Assembly (NCBI RefSeq): GCF_038397755.1 | Contig: NZ_CP151637.1 | Location: 2,790,001 to 2,854,000, forward strand | Length of the DNA: 64,000 bases | Direction: 5' to 3' | From: Microbacterium sp. LWH7-1.2 | GTDB taxonomy: Bacteria; Actinomycetota; Actinomycetes; Actinomycetales; Microbacteriaceae | In this document: piece after piece, positions 17,801 to 25,371 of the stretch | Layout of the letters: each line of letters starts with the position of its first letter | Position numbering within the stretch: position 1 is the stretch's first letter | Notes under the pieces: model-generated | What the model was told of the DNA's origin: nothing | Database searches by the model: none | Seen by the model: the letters and a program-made list of their open reading frames with translations, nothing else | Position numbers and translations under genes: made by a program

Positions 17801-18923
17801 TGATGAGGATGCTCGTCGGGATCGAGATCGCCGCGACGAGCGTCGAGCGCACCGACAACAGGAAGATGAAGATCACGATCACCGCGAAGACGAGGCCGAG
17901 CAGGCCCTCCTTCGCGAGGGTGTCGATCGACTCCTGGATGTAGGGCGCCTGATCGAAGACGACCGTGAATTCCGCACCGTCGAGCGAGTCCTCGAGGTCG
18001 GGCAGCACCGCGAGCACGCCGCGCGACACGTCGACCGTGTTGGCCGCAGGCAGCTTCGTGACCGCGATCGTGAGCGCCGGCTCGCCGTTCACGCGCGAGA
18101 TGGTCGTGACCGGGTCGGCTTCCTCCTCGACGGTCGAGACGTCCCCGATGGTCTTCGGGCCGGCCACGAACTGGTCGGCGGTCGACGGCACGAGCGGCAG
18201 CGCCGCGATCTCATCGACCGAGCTGATCTTCGCGCCGGTCTGCACCGTCAGCGTCTCGTCACCCTCCGTGATCTCGCCGCCGGGGAACAGCACGCCGTTC
18301 TGGTCGAGCGCATCGCGGATCGCCTGCTGCGTGAAGCCGGCCTCGGCGAGGGCGGCCTGGTCGGGCGTGATCGTGACGCGCTGGCCCACTCCACCGACGA
18401 TCTGCGCGGCGTTGACGCCTGCGACATCCTCGAGATCCGGAGTGACGGATGCCTCGAGCTGCGACTGGATCGTCGCCTCGTCGTCGTAGCCCGTCACGGC
18501 CACCTGGATCACCGGGAAGTCGTCGATGCTCGCCGAGATGACGTTCGGCTCGACCCCGGTCGGAAGCTGCGACTTGATGCGGTTGATCGCCTGCGTCATC
18601 TTCTGCTCGGCGGTCGCGAGGTCGGTGCCGTAGGTGAAGGACGCCTGCACGATCGAGGCGTTGGTGGTGCTCGTCGCGCTCGTCGACTCGAGTCCCGGAA
18701 CGCCCTGGATGGCGGTCTCGATGGGCACCGACACGTCGGCGCTCACGACCTCGGGCGACGCGCCCGGGTAGGTCGAGACGACGACGAGGGCGGGGAACTC
18801 GATCGAGGGGATCAGTTCCTGCTTGAGGTTCGTGAGCGCGAGACCGCCGAAGATGGCGGCGACGATCGTGATGAGCGCGATGAGCGCGCGGTTCTTGAGA
18901 CTCAGAACGGCGAGGTTCGACAC
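14892..18923 (-). CDS. RND (AcrB/HAE1-type) exporter with long acidic C-terminal tail
   Basis: 1343 residues from a GTG with GAAGG 7 nt upstream. Residues 1 to about 1020 form a complete RND transporter: a first helix at ALIALITIVAAIFGGLAL, two large extracellular loops, 12 membrane helices, and the TM4 proton-relay motif GRVVDDSIVVIENIKRH. It resembles single-gene HAE1/SwrC-like exporters of Gram-positives. The last ~320 residues are unusual: after ERRIERRRRRDEG comes low-complexity Gly/Ala and then Glu/Asp/Pro/Ala-rich sequence to the stop. The tail would lie in the cytoplasm, and its role is unknown. Export of lipids or drugs is plausible. Confidence 0.92.
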   Translation of the reverse strand: MSNLAVLSLKNRALIALITIVAAIFGGLALTNLKQELIPSIEFPALVVVSTYPGASPEVVSADVSVPIETAIQGVPGLESTSATSTTNASIVQASFTYGTDLATAEQKMTQAINRIKSQLPTGVEPNVISASIDDFPVIQVAVTGYDDEATIQSQLEASVTPDLEDVAGVNAAQIVGGVGQRVTITPDQAALAEAGFTQQAIRDALDQNGVLFPGGEITEGDETLTVQTGAKISSVDEIAALPLVPSTADQFVAGPKTIGDVSTVEEEADPVTTISRVNGEPALTIAVTKLPAANTVDVSRGVLAVLPDLEDSLDGAEFTVVFDQAPYIQESIDTLAKEGLLGLVFAVIVIFIFLLSVRSTLVAAISIPTSILITFIGLQAFGYSLNILTLGAITIAIGRVVDDSIVVIENIKRHYVGDADKGDAIRRAVREVASAITASTIVTVAVFLPIAFVGDVTGELFRPFAMTVTIAMTASLFVALTIVPVLAYWFLKPGKPILDDQGVAVDPEDPAAPPSRLQKSYLPILRWTLRHSWITLALAVLVLVGTIAAAPFMKTNFLGDSGQNTFTMTQDIGPAPSLEAESAAAEQVEEVLLDIDGIETVQVSIGSSGSALRDAFSGGGSGITYSITTDPGVDQVVLREEVQDAVADLDDAGEIIVAAGGGGFGSTDIAIDVTAPDSSTLQDATDAVISAVDGADGVGQVTSNLSASLPYIAVTVDRDKAAELGLSEVAVGALVSNTMQPRSIGTVEIDDTSLTVYLAASETPASLDDLRQLQVPSATGPIPLEQVASVEESEGLTSITTEGGRRTSTVTVTPSTDNLQTATASVTTALADADLPSSADATLGGVVTQQQDAFSQLGLALLAAILIVYIVMVATFKSLRQPLLLLVSVPFAATGAILLQIITGVPLGVASLIGVLMLIGIVVTNAIVLVDLVNQYRVKGLSAHDATVAGGSRRLRPILMTALATIFALTPMALGITGQGGFISQPLAIVVIGGLVSSTVLTLLVLPTLYNLVEGAKERRIERRRRRDEGDGGGPGPEGDGPGSGTDAAAAGVLVGAGAGADAGVAGAEAGGEVAGSGAVGGAGAAGVAAAAFETRRQRRQREAGGDVATDTAGIAVPVIEEGPDIEVSDSTPAPVEAATEPAALDAGEAGESDETPAPESADTGTGERHEPELEAAAEQDADVPEEAPAPADRDAGVEAEPGAEGRTLDAAPVPTNAGEQAEVPGEERGDDSEPAADAESHVAGEPETEADREVASDSEDETEADARARDAQASDVEPADHPTPEGEREEHGGNSPEPGQAESAAGEAEPAADEDNGTPDEGEPSPAGERENGEDRPHHAN

Positions 18924-18975
18924 ACGGAGGCCTTCGCTGGTGAGGATGATGCAGGGGGAGGGCGGGAGCCCGCTC

Positions 18976-18992
18976 GATACTTCCGATGTATC
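18976..18992. promoter_or_regulatory. Inverted repeat upstream of RND exporter
   Basis: GATAC-N7-GTATC lies about 55 bp before the exporter GTG. Its size suits a small dimeric repressor, but no regulator gene is adjacent, so the role is uncertain. Confidence 0.3.
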
Positions 18993-19016
18993 GCGGTTCA
19001 GTATTTCATGCGGCTC

Positions 19017-19388
19017 TCATGAAACCGCTCCCCCGAGGAGCAGCCCGAGGCCGGCGGCGACGGCGGCGAGCGCGAGCGTGCCGAACAGGTTGAGCGCGGC
19101 GTGCCGCCAGCGCTTTCGCTGGGCGAGCAGCACGGTCTCGACCGACACCGTGCTGAAGGTCGTGTAACCGCCGAGCAGGCCCAGGCCGAGCACGAGCGAG
19201 AGCTCCGGGGCGATGGCCGTTCCGAGCCCGGTGATCACGCCGAGCACGAACGAGCCCGTGACGTTGACCACGAGGATCCCCACGGGGAACCGCCCACCCG
19301 CGGCGGGAGTGAGCCACCGGTCGACGAGGTAGCGGAGCCCTGCGCCGACGCCCCCCGCGAGCGCTGCGACGAGCACCCAGGGGCTCAC
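19017..19388 (-). CDS. crcB: CrcB/Fluc fluoride channel subunit (second of pair)
   Basis: 123 residues, four short membrane helices, with GGVGAGLRYLVDRW at the N-terminus, NVTGSFVLG and the signature GGYTTFSTVSVE. The GTG overlaps the stop of the first crcB (GTGA). Two tandem, non-identical crcB genes are the usual Gram-positive arrangement, in which the products form a heterodimeric fluoride channel that lets F- leave the cell. Confidence 0.95.
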   Translation of the reverse strand: MSPWVLVAALAGGVGAGLRYLVDRWLTPAAGGRFPVGILVVNVTGSFVLGVITGLGTAIAPELSLVLGLGLLGGYTTFSTVSVETVLLAQRKRWRHAALNLFGTLALAAVAAGLGLLLGGAVS

Positions 19389-19798
19389 TCGGCGTCCTCC
19401 GGGTACTCGATCTCGCCCGGCCGGTCGGCGATGCGGCGTCCGATGAACAGTCCGACGATCGCACCGATGACACCTGCGATGACGGATGCTGCCGCCAGCC
19501 CGGCAGCGAGCCACGGCGTCGTGACCCACAGCGCCGTGGCCACCGCGAACGCGCTGTAGGTCGTGAAGCCGCCCATGACCCCGGTGCCGAGGAACGAGCG
19601 CAGGACCGGCCGCCGGTCGTCGAGCCAGCCGACCACGACTCCGAGGATCAGGGATCCGAGCACGTTGATCCCGAGCGTCACCCAGGGCACCGCCGTCGGG
19701 TCCGTCACCGGGTCGAGCACGAGCGCGCGGGCGAGGACGCCGATCGCGCCGCCGGCAACCGTCACCCCGAGGATCCGGGGATCGACGGGCTGCGGCAT
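19385..19798 (-). CDS. crcB: CrcB/Fluc fluoride channel subunit (first of pair)
   Basis: 137 residues beginning MPQPVDPRILG, with GGAIGVLARALV, NVLGSLILG and GGFTTYSAFAVAT, four helices, and an acidic C-terminus (PGEIEYPEDAE). It is translationally coupled to the second subunit. The ATG sits 6 nt after a TACGGT box, which implies a leaderless message and leaves no room for a fluoride riboswitch. Degenerate copies of this gene's first ~30 bp occur in each 205-bp repeat upstream. Confidence 0.95.
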   Translation of the reverse strand: MPQPVDPRILGVTVAGGAIGVLARALVLDPVTDPTAVPWVTLGINVLGSLILGVVVGWLDDRRPVLRSFLGTGVMGGFTTYSAFAVATALWVTTPWLAAGLAAASVIAGVIGAIVGLFIGRRIADRPGEIEYPEDAE

Positions 19799-19804
19799 CC
19801 CTTC

Positions 19805-19810
19805 ACCGTA
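19805..19810 (-). promoter_or_regulatory. -10 box for leaderless crcB pair
   Basis: TACGGT on the minus strand, 6 nt before the ATG at 19798; the 205-bp tandem repeats begin directly upstream. Confidence 0.45.
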
Positions 19811-20629
19811 CTCCGGCGATCTCGGATACCCGCGGCGTTTCGACCTCGGGCGCCAGAGCGCCCTCCGCTCAACGAGCGGTGCATCGACCTCCCTCCCGCT
19901 CGTTGAGCGAGCGAGGAACGAGCGAGTCGAAACGCCCGAACGCGGCCGCAACGCCGGGCCGACCTCCACGCCGCAGCAGCCGCGGATCGCGGGGTCACGG
20001 CATCCCTCCACGCAACTCCGGCGATCTCGGATACCCGCGGCGTTTCGACTTCGGGCGCCAGAGCGCCCTCCGCTCAACGAGCGGTGCATCGACCTCCCTC
20101 CCGCTCGTTGAGCGAGCGAGGAACGAGCGAGTCGAAACGCCCCAACGCGGCCGCAACGCCGGGCCGACCTCCACCCCGCAGCAGCCGCGGATCGCGGGGT
20201 CACGGCATCCCTCCACGCAACTCCGGCGATCTCGGATACCCGCGGCGTTTCGACTTCGGGCGCCAGAGCGCCCTCCGCTCAACGAGCGGTGCTTTCACCG
20301 CCCTCCCGCTCGTTGAGCGAGCGAGGAACGAGCGAGTCGAAACGCCCCAACGCGGCCGCAACGCCGGGCCGACCTCCACCCCGCAGCAGCCGCGGATCGC
20401 GGGGTCACGGCATCCCTCCACGCAACTCCGGCGATCTCGGATACCCGCGGCGTTTCGACTTCGGGCGCCAGAGCGCCCTCCGCTCAACGAGCGGTGCTTT
20501 CACCGCCCTCCCGCTCGTTGAGCGAGCGAGGAACGAGCGAGTCGAAACGCCCCAACGCGGCCGCAACGCCGGGCCGACCTCCACGCCGCAGCAGCCGCGG
20601 ATCGCGGGCTGCGGCATCCCTTCACGCTA
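19811..20629. repeat. Four tandem 205-bp repeats with internal palindromes
   Basis: Units begin at 19811, 20016, 20221 and 20426, with a period of 205 bp; the last unit is 204 bp. Copies are nearly identical. Each contains GCGTTTCGAC and, about 85 bp on, GTCGAAACGC, plus CGCTCAACGAGCG and its reverse complement CGCTCGTTGAGCG, so each can fold into a long hairpin. Each also carries, on the minus strand, a degenerate copy of the crcB start. The array ends at the stop codon of topoisomerase IB. Spurious open frames across it are not genes. Confidence 0.95.
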
Positions 20630-21643
20630 CTCCGCGAGCTCGACGTCCTCCGGAAGCTCGGGCTCGCCGCCGCGGCGTGCGGGCTTCAGCAGGAGCGCGC
20701 GGATCGCGGACTCACCCGTCTTGGAGAGGTCGAGGAGGTGTCCGTCGCCGTACCGGACGAAGACGCGAGGGTCGATGTACGAGCCGCGCGCGACCGACGG
20801 GGTGTTGCCGAGGGCCTCGGCGGTCGCGCGCACGGCGAGCACCTCGGCGCGCTTGCGCTCGGTCTTGGTGTCTGCGGTGCCGATGCGCGCGAGCGCCTCG
20901 GCGGCGAGGATCGTGCCGCGGAGCGTCCGGAAGTCTTTGGCGGTGAACTTGCCGCCGGTGAGCGACCGGACGTAGGCATTCACCTCGGCAGGGGTCAGCG
21001 GCACCCGCCTGCTCCCGCGCTGCCACGCGAGCAACGGCGAGCGTGGCCGCCCCGTCGCGAGGAGTTCGATCGCCGCGGCGAGCTCGGCGTCGTCGAGCTC
21101 CAGCAGCTGGTGCTTGCCGCTCTTGCCGGGAAAGGCGAAGGTGATGACGGATGCCGCGACCGCGGCATCTCGTCGCTGCAGGGTCGTGAGACCGCGGCTG
21201 CCGTGTGCGGCGAAGTAGCGCTCCGAGCCGATGCGCGGCGCGGCCTCGTCGAGGAGCCGGAATGCGACGGCGAGCACGCGTTCGCGGTCGAGGGCTTCGC
21301 GGCGCAACGACGTCGTCACCCGGGCGCGGGCGCGCGGCAGCGCCTCGGCGAGGGCCAGCGCCCGCGCGAACTTGCCGCGGTCGCGGCCGGCGGTCCAGGT
21401 GGGGTGATAGACGTACTGCCTGCGGCCGGCGTCGTCGACGCCCACCGCTTGAATGTGCCCGTCGGGGCGCGTGCTGATCCACACGTCCTGCCAGGCGGGC
21501 GGGATCACCAGCGCCTGGATGCGTGCGAGGTGGCGGGATCCGGGCGGGCGCCCCTTGGCGTCGACGTACCGGAAGCCCGACCCGGAGCGCAGCCGGCGGA
21601 AGCCGGGGTCCTCGTAGGGACGGACTCGGACGAGCTTCGGCAT
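20627..21643 (-). CDS. DNA topoisomerase IB (poxvirus/bacterial type)
   Basis: 338 residues. The bacterial TopIB core is complete: PPAWQDVWIS near 48, IGSERY (138-143), RGLTTLQ (150-156) with a catalytic Arg, KDFRTLRGT (236-244) with a second Arg, and SYIDPRV with Tyr289 as the nucleophile that forms the 3'-phosphotyrosine. It relaxes supercoils without ATP. The stop lies in the last bases of the 205-bp repeat array. The ATG is 6 nt after TAGCGT, so translation is probably leaderless. Confidence 0.95.
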   Translation of the reverse strand: MPKLVRVRPYEDPGFRRLRSGSGFRYVDAKGRPPGSRHLARIQALVIPPAWQDVWISTRPDGHIQAVGVDDAGRRQYVYHPTWTAGRDRGKFARALALAEALPRARARVTTSLRREALDRERVLAVAFRLLDEAAPRIGSERYFAAHGSRGLTTLQRRDAAVAASVITFAFPGKSGKHQLLELDDAELAAAIELLATGRPRSPLLAWQRGSRRVPLTPAEVNAYVRSLTGGKFTAKDFRTLRGTILAAEALARIGTADTKTERKRAEVLAVRATAEALGNTPSVARGSYIDPRVFVRYGDGHLLDLSKTGESAIRALLLKPARRGGEPELPEDVELAE

Positions 21644-21649
21644 CGGTTC

Positions 21650-21655
21650 ACGCTA
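21650..21655 (-). promoter_or_regulatory. -10 box for leaderless topoisomerase IB
   Basis: TAGCGT on the minus strand, 6 nt before the ATG at 21643. Confidence 0.55.
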
Positions 21656-21715
21656 CCGAAATCGCCGGGTCGGCCGACGGGCTCGGGTTACCCGCCGGCC
21701 GAGTCTCCCCCGACG

Positions 21716-21982
21716 TCAGTGGTTGCGGATCATCGAGATGAGCTCGGACTTCTTCTTGCCCGAGTACCCCTTGAGACCCAGCTCCTTCGCGCGCTCGCGC
21801 AGCTCCGGAACGGTGCGATCGTCGTAGTCCTTGGCGTTGCCGCCGCGTTTGCCGACCTGCTTCCGGCCCTGGCTCGCGGCGGCGTTCGAGATGCGCGCGG
21901 CCTTCTCCTTCGAGGCGCCGTCCTTGCGGAGCTCCTCGTACATGTCGCGATCCTTCAAGTTCGATCCACGTCCTGCGGGCAT
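21716..21982 (-). CDS. Small DUF7218/Rho-N-like protein
   Basis: 88 residues from the ATG at 21980-21982 with AAGGAGG upstream. The N-terminal half is a basic stress-protein-like segment (LKDRDMYEELRKDGASKEKAARISNAAA, then SQGRKQVGKRGG), and the C-terminal half, TVPELRERAKELGLKGYSGKKKSELISMIRNH, matches the Rho N-terminal/SAP-like helix-extended-loop-helix. It probably binds nucleic acid. It sits between topoisomerase IB and the SDR, both on the same strand. Confidence 0.8.
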   Translation of the reverse strand: MPAGRGSNLKDRDMYEELRKDGASKEKAARISNAAASQGRKQVGKRGGNAKDYDDRTVPELRERAKELGLKGYSGKKKSELISMIRNH

Positions 21983-22027
21983 CGCTTCCTCCTTCCCTGG
22001 TCGCTCCCGCCGCAGCGGGTGCGGGTT

Positions 22028-22912
22028 TCACAGGCCCTTGCCCCCGGTGACCGGGAGGATCGCCCCGGAGGTGTACGACGCCGCGTCGCTCGCGAGGTAC
22101 ACGTACGCGCCGGCGAGCTCGGCGGGCTGACCTGCACGGCCCAGCGGCGTGTCCTGTCCGAACGTGGCGAGGCGCTCAGCATCCCATCCCGTCGCGGGGA
22201 TGAGGGGGGTCCAGATGGGTCCCGGCGCGACGCCGTTCACGCGGATCCCCTTCTCGCCGAGCTCTTCGGCGAGCGCCTTGACGAACGCGACCTGCGCCGC
22301 CTTCGTCATCGCGTAGTCAATGAGTCCGGGCGAGGGGTTGAACGCCTGGATCGACGTCGTGACGATGATCGACGCCCCGGGCTTCAGGCGAGGGATCGCG
22401 GCGCGGGCGGTGAAGATCTGCGCGAAGAGGTTGGTGCGGAACACCCGCTCCATCTCCTCGGTCTCGAGCTTGTCGAGGCCCTCGCGGTCCTTCTGGTACG
22501 CCGCGTTGAGCACGAGAACGTCGAGCCCGCCGAACTCGTCGACGGCGCGCTCGACGATCTCGGCGCAGAAGCCCTCGTCACGCAGGTCGCCCTCGAGCGG
22601 CAGCGCGCGCGCACCGCTCTCGGTGATCCAGCGGGCGGTGTCTTCCGCGTCCTCCTGCTCCTCAGGCATGTAGGTCAGTGCGACGTCCGCTCCTTCGCGC
22701 GCGAACGCGATGGCGACGGCCCGGCCGATGCCGGAGTCGCCGCCCGTGATGAGGGCGCGGCGGCCGTCCAGGCGCTGCGCTCCCCGATACGTCTCTTCGC
22801 CGTGATCGGGTTCGGGACGGGTCTCGTCGGTGAGTCCCGGCTGGTCCTGCTGCTGCGCGGGGAAGCCGTCCTCGTGGTGAGCGGTCGTCGGATCGGTCGC
22901 GGATGTGCTCAT
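22028..22912 (-). CDS. Short-chain dehydrogenase/reductase, general-stress type
   Basis: 294 residues. A polar leader (1-48, PAQQQDQPGL) precedes the Rossmann domain: TGGDSGIG (56-63) for NAD(P), NAAY near 136, and catalytic Ser187, Tyr200 and Lys204 (YAMTK), ending SYTSGAILPVTGGKGL. The leader and GGDSGIGRAVA pattern match the extended SDRs found with bacterial stress genes (YhdG/Gsp39-like). The substrate is not known. The ATG follows TAGCTT by 6 nt. Confidence 0.92.
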   Translation of the reverse strand: MSTSATDPTTAHHEDGFPAQQQDQPGLTDETRPEPDHGEETYRGAQRLDGRRALITGGDSGIGRAVAIAFAREGADVALTYMPEEQEDAEDTARWITESGARALPLEGDLRDEGFCAEIVERAVDEFGGLDVLVLNAAYQKDREGLDKLETEEMERVFRTNLFAQIFTARAAIPRLKPGASIIVTTSIQAFNPSPGLIDYAMTKAAQVAFVKALAEELGEKGIRVNGVAPGPIWTPLIPATGWDAERLATFGQDTPLGRAGQPAELAGAYVYLASDAASYTSGAILPVTGGKGL

Positions 22913-22918
22913 ACCGCG

Positions 22919-22924
22919 AAGCTA
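22919..22924 (-). promoter_or_regulatory. -10 box for leaderless SDR gene
   Basis: TAGCTT on the minus strand, 6 nt before the ATG at 22912. Confidence 0.45.
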
Positions 22925-23124
22925 CGGACGCGGCCATGAACCCTCATGGGGGTTGACAGCGCCCGCCCGACCGCCCTACACGCAGCGCTGTGCCCCGGCG
23001 TATCACCGGAAAACCGGCGTCGTCAAGCCCCTACGGACGCCGCCCCGCGGGTGCCACTGTCGATATGTGCCCTCGTGGCACGCGATGCATCACATGCATC
23101 GACGACGAAGAAGGAGAAGCTCCT

Positions 23125-23289
23125 ATGAACCTCGCCCTGATCATCATCATCGTCGTCGCGATCATTCTTGCGATCGTCGGCGGCCTCAATTCGGCGCTGA
23201 GCTGGCTGCTGTGGGTGGCCATCATCGTCGGAGTCATCGCCCTGATCGCCTTCCTGTTCCGAGTCATCAGCGGCGGACGAGGCACCTGA
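23125..23289 (+). CDS. Small two-helix membrane protein
   Basis: 54 residues with AAGGAG 9 nt before the ATG. Almost the whole chain is two membrane helices (LALIIIIVVAIILAIVGGL and LLWVAIIVGVIALIAFLFRVI) joined by NSALSW, with a short basic end. It resembles the 52-residue protein at 37349-37507 in layout. The function is unknown. A strong terminator follows. Confidence 0.7.
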   Translation: MNLALIIIIVVAIILAIVGGLNSALSWLLWVAIIVGVIALIAFLFRVISGGRGT

Positions 23290-23311
23290 CCCCTGCACCA
23301 CAGGATCAGTT

Positions 23312-23357
23312 GACGGACGGATGCCGCGGCCACTCGTGGCCGCGGCATCCGTCCGTC
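23312..23357. terminator. Perfect 22-bp hairpin, bidirectional terminator
   Basis: The arms at 23312-23333 and 23336-23357 are perfect reverse complements with a 2-nt centre, and contain the recurrent GGATGCCGCGGC motif. The hairpin lies between a plus-strand small membrane gene and the end of the minus-strand MerR gene, so it can serve both. Confidence 0.8.
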
Positions 23358-23378
23358 TTCTGCGTGAGTGCCGGATTA

Positions 23379-24161
23379 CTACAGGTTCGCCTCCGCGTAC
23401 ACGCGGAGCGCATCGCGCACGAACTCGGCGCCGTGCGTGCCGCCCTGGCTCGTCGCGTAGTTCGCCCCGAAGCGCGGGTCGGCGACATACATCTCGCCGA
23501 GGCCGATCACGTAGCCCTTCACGTCGCCGCCGGGCGCCGCCGCCGGGGTTCCTGGGATGCCCGCCAGCCACTCGACGTGCCGCTCCGCGACCGCCTGGGC
23601 CTCGTCGCTGTCGGGGGCCATCCCGGATTCCGCGGCCGCGATCCAGTCACGGCCGAGGTCCGAGGCGCGCTGCTGCCACGCCGCCTTCTCATCGGCGCTC
23701 ATCGAGCGCCACCAGCGGTCGCCGTCGGCGTACGCCTTCTCGCCCCAGCGCTGTTCGACCTCGTCCTTGTACTGCGTGTGGTCGAAGCCGTCGAACATGT
23801 TCTCTGCCATCAGTCGTTCACCTCCTCTCACTGCACTGATCGTGTTCTCGACCGACGCGATCTGCCGCGCCAGCCGGTCCTGCTCCTGTCGCAGCCATGC
23901 CAGGTGCGCCTCGAGGGCAGGCACCTCCCCGGTCTCACGCTCGATCACCGCCGCGATCTGCGGCAGCCCGAGCCCGAGCTGGCGCAGCAGCAGGATGCGC
24001 TGCAGCCGCACGAGCGCGGCCTGGCCGTAGTACCGGTAGCCGTTATGGCCGATGCGCGACGGCACGAGCAGGCCGATGTCGTCGTAGTGGCGGAGCGTCC
24101 GACTCGTGGTGCCGGCGAGCTTCGCGATCTGCTGGATCGACCACTCCTGCTCCTCTTCCAT
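23379..24161 (-). CDS. MerR-family regulator, TipAS type
   Basis: 260 residues from the ATG at 24159-24161, preceded by AAGGAGGT. Residues 7-75 form the MerR winged helix (WSIQQIAKLAGTTSRTLRHYDDIGLLVPSRIGHNGYRYY), then a coiled-coil dimer helix, then a TipAS-like antibiotic-binding domain (MFDGFDHTQYKDEVEQRWGEKAYADGDRWWRSMSADEK...FVRDALRVYAEANL). Such regulators bind thiopeptides or other drugs covalently or tightly. It is divergent from DUF4097-padR, and no exporter is adjacent. Confidence 0.92.
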   Translation of the reverse strand: MEEEQEWSIQQIAKLAGTTSRTLRHYDDIGLLVPSRIGHNGYRYYGQAALVRLQRILLLRQLGLGLPQIAAVIERETGEVPALEAHLAWLRQEQDRLARQIASVENTISAVRGGERLMAENMFDGFDHTQYKDEVEQRWGEKAYADGDRWWRSMSADEKAAWQQRASDLGRDWIAAAESGMAPDSDEAQAVAERHVEWLAGIPGTPAAAPGGDVKGYVIGLGEMYVADPRFGANYATSQGGTHGAEFVRDALRVYAEANL

Positions 24162-24248
24162 GCGACCTCCTTCCTGTCTCGTCGTCGCTGACCACGCTAA
24201 AGGTTGACGTCGCGTCAAGGTCAAGGGGCGGCATCCGTGTTGCCCCGC

Positions 24249-24317
24249 GTTTGGGGCGCGTCACGTGCATGCGGGGCGCGCGCCGGCCGCCCCGAGCGTT
24301 CGCCGCGCGCCCCAAAC
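24249..24317. repeat. Inverted repeat between merR and DUF4097 genes
   Basis: GTTTGGGGCGCG (24249-24260) and CGCGCCCCAAAC (24306-24317) are a perfect 12-bp inverted repeat around a GC-rich 45-nt loop. It lies in the divergent intergenic region, upstream of both promoters. Its role is unknown. Confidence 0.5.
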
Positions 24318-24358
24318 CCGGAGGAACCTGTGGAGTGCGATCGGAGACTTGCCAGAGA

Positions 24359-24404
24359 CGCGATATATCGTGTTACTCTCGAACCACGCGATATATCGCG
24401 ATAT
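24359..24404. promoter_or_regulatory. Three PadR-type palindromic operators
   Basis: CGATATATCG (24361-24370), CGCGATATATCGCG (24387-24400) and the overlapping ATATCGCGATAT (24393-24404). The first two centres are 28 bp apart. They flank a TACTCT -10 candidate (24374-24379) whose -35 would be TTGCCA (24349-24354), so binding would block the promoter of DUF4097-padR. TATATCGCGATATA-like sites are typical of PadR regulators that follow DUF4097 genes. Confidence 0.7.
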
Positions 24405-24439
24405 GGATCACCCCTAGAGAAACCGCAGGAGAAGCAGTC

Positions 24440-25366
24440 ATGACCCTGGAGAAGTGGATCATCCACCCGGGCGAGACACGCGTCATCGACATCGAGACCG
24501 TGCGCACGCTCAAGATCGGCCTCGTCGGCGGACAGGTCGACGTGATCGCCCACGACGAGCCCGGCATCCGCATCGAGGTCCACGGCGTCACCGTCAAGGA
24601 CCTCCGTATCGAGGTCGCCGACGACCACGTCGAGATCGACCACCCGCAGCTGCGCTGGGACAACTTCCTCGAGGTGTTCCGCAACTTCGGCACCTCTGGC
24701 CCCAAGGCCGAGATCAGCGTCGCGGTCCCCCGCGACGTCGCTCTCACCCTCGGCGTCGTCAGCGCGAGCGCCCTCGTCTCGGGCCTGCAGGCCGGCGCCT
24801 CGCTCAACACCGTGTCCGGCGACATCATCGTCGACGGCCTCACCGGCGACCTCTCGGTCAACGCCGTCTCGGGCGACGTGCAGGTGCGCGAACTCGTCGG
24901 AGCCCTCAACGCCAACAGCGTCTCGGGCGACGTGGCCGCCACCGGCGTCATCCGCAAGGCCACCATCGACACCGTCTCGGGCTCCGTGCTCGTCGACTCG
25001 ACCGGCGACATGCTGTCGGTCGGCCTCAACACCGTCAGCGGCACCTCGACCGTGCGCCTCGACGAGGGGCACCCCGCCAACTACGTCATCCGCAGCGTCA
25101 GCGGCCGCGTCCAGGTCGACGGCGTCGTGCGCTCCGGCAACGGCACCGGCCCGACCACCAACTACTCCGGCTCGGTCGGCGAGCTCAGCGGCAGCTTCGC
25201 CGACGTGCGCGCCCACAGCGTGTCGGGCGACATCACCGTGCTGCGCCGCGCGGCTCCTCCGGTGACGGATGCTGCGCCCCCGGCCTCCGTCGATGCTCCG
25301 GCGTCTGCGCCAGCTGATGCCGGCCCGTCGGCCGAGGCCGCCGGCGTCGACGAAGAGGAGTGGTGA
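24440..25366 (+). CDS. DUF4097 beta-helix protein
   Basis: 308 residues, ATG after CAGGAGAAG. Most of the chain is a repeating short beta-strand pattern with VSGD/VSGS turns about every 18-22 residues (LNTVSGDIIVDGLTG, VNAVSGDVQVREL, ANSVSGDVAATG, IDTVSGSVLVD, LNTVSGTSTVRL, VRAHSVSGDITVL), the hallmark of DUF4097 right-handed beta-helix proteins. It ends in a Pro/Ala-rich acidic tail. There is no signal peptide or membrane helix. The stop lies 6 nt before the padR start used here, and DUF4097-PadR pairs are common in Gram-positives. The biochemical role is unknown. Confidence 0.9.
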   Translation: MTLEKWIIHPGETRVIDIETVRTLKIGLVGGQVDVIAHDEPGIRIEVHGVTVKDLRIEVADDHVEIDHPQLRWDNFLEVFRNFGTSGPKAEISVAVPRDVALTLGVVSASALVSGLQAGASLNTVSGDIIVDGLTGDLSVNAVSGDVQVRELVGALNANSVSGDVAATGVIRKATIDTVSGSVLVDSTGDMLSVGLNTVSGTSTVRLDEGHPANYVIRSVSGRVQVDGVVRSGNGTGPTTNYSGSVGELSGSFADVRAHSVSGDITVLRRAAPPVTDAAPPASVDAPASAPADAGPSAEAAGVDEEEW

Positions 25367-25371
25367 ACGCC

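Noticed and set aside
17328..19022. A 564-codon open frame antisense to the RND exporter
   Set aside because: It is explained by the high-GC complement of the exporter coding sequence; the exporter has motifs and a start signal, this frame does not.
19799..19830. Fluoride riboswitch before crcB
   Set aside because: The -10 box leaves no leader, and the conserved riboswitch core was not seen.
19811..20629. CRISPR array
   Set aside because: Units are 205 bp with no unique spacers and no cas genes nearby; the array is tandem duplication.
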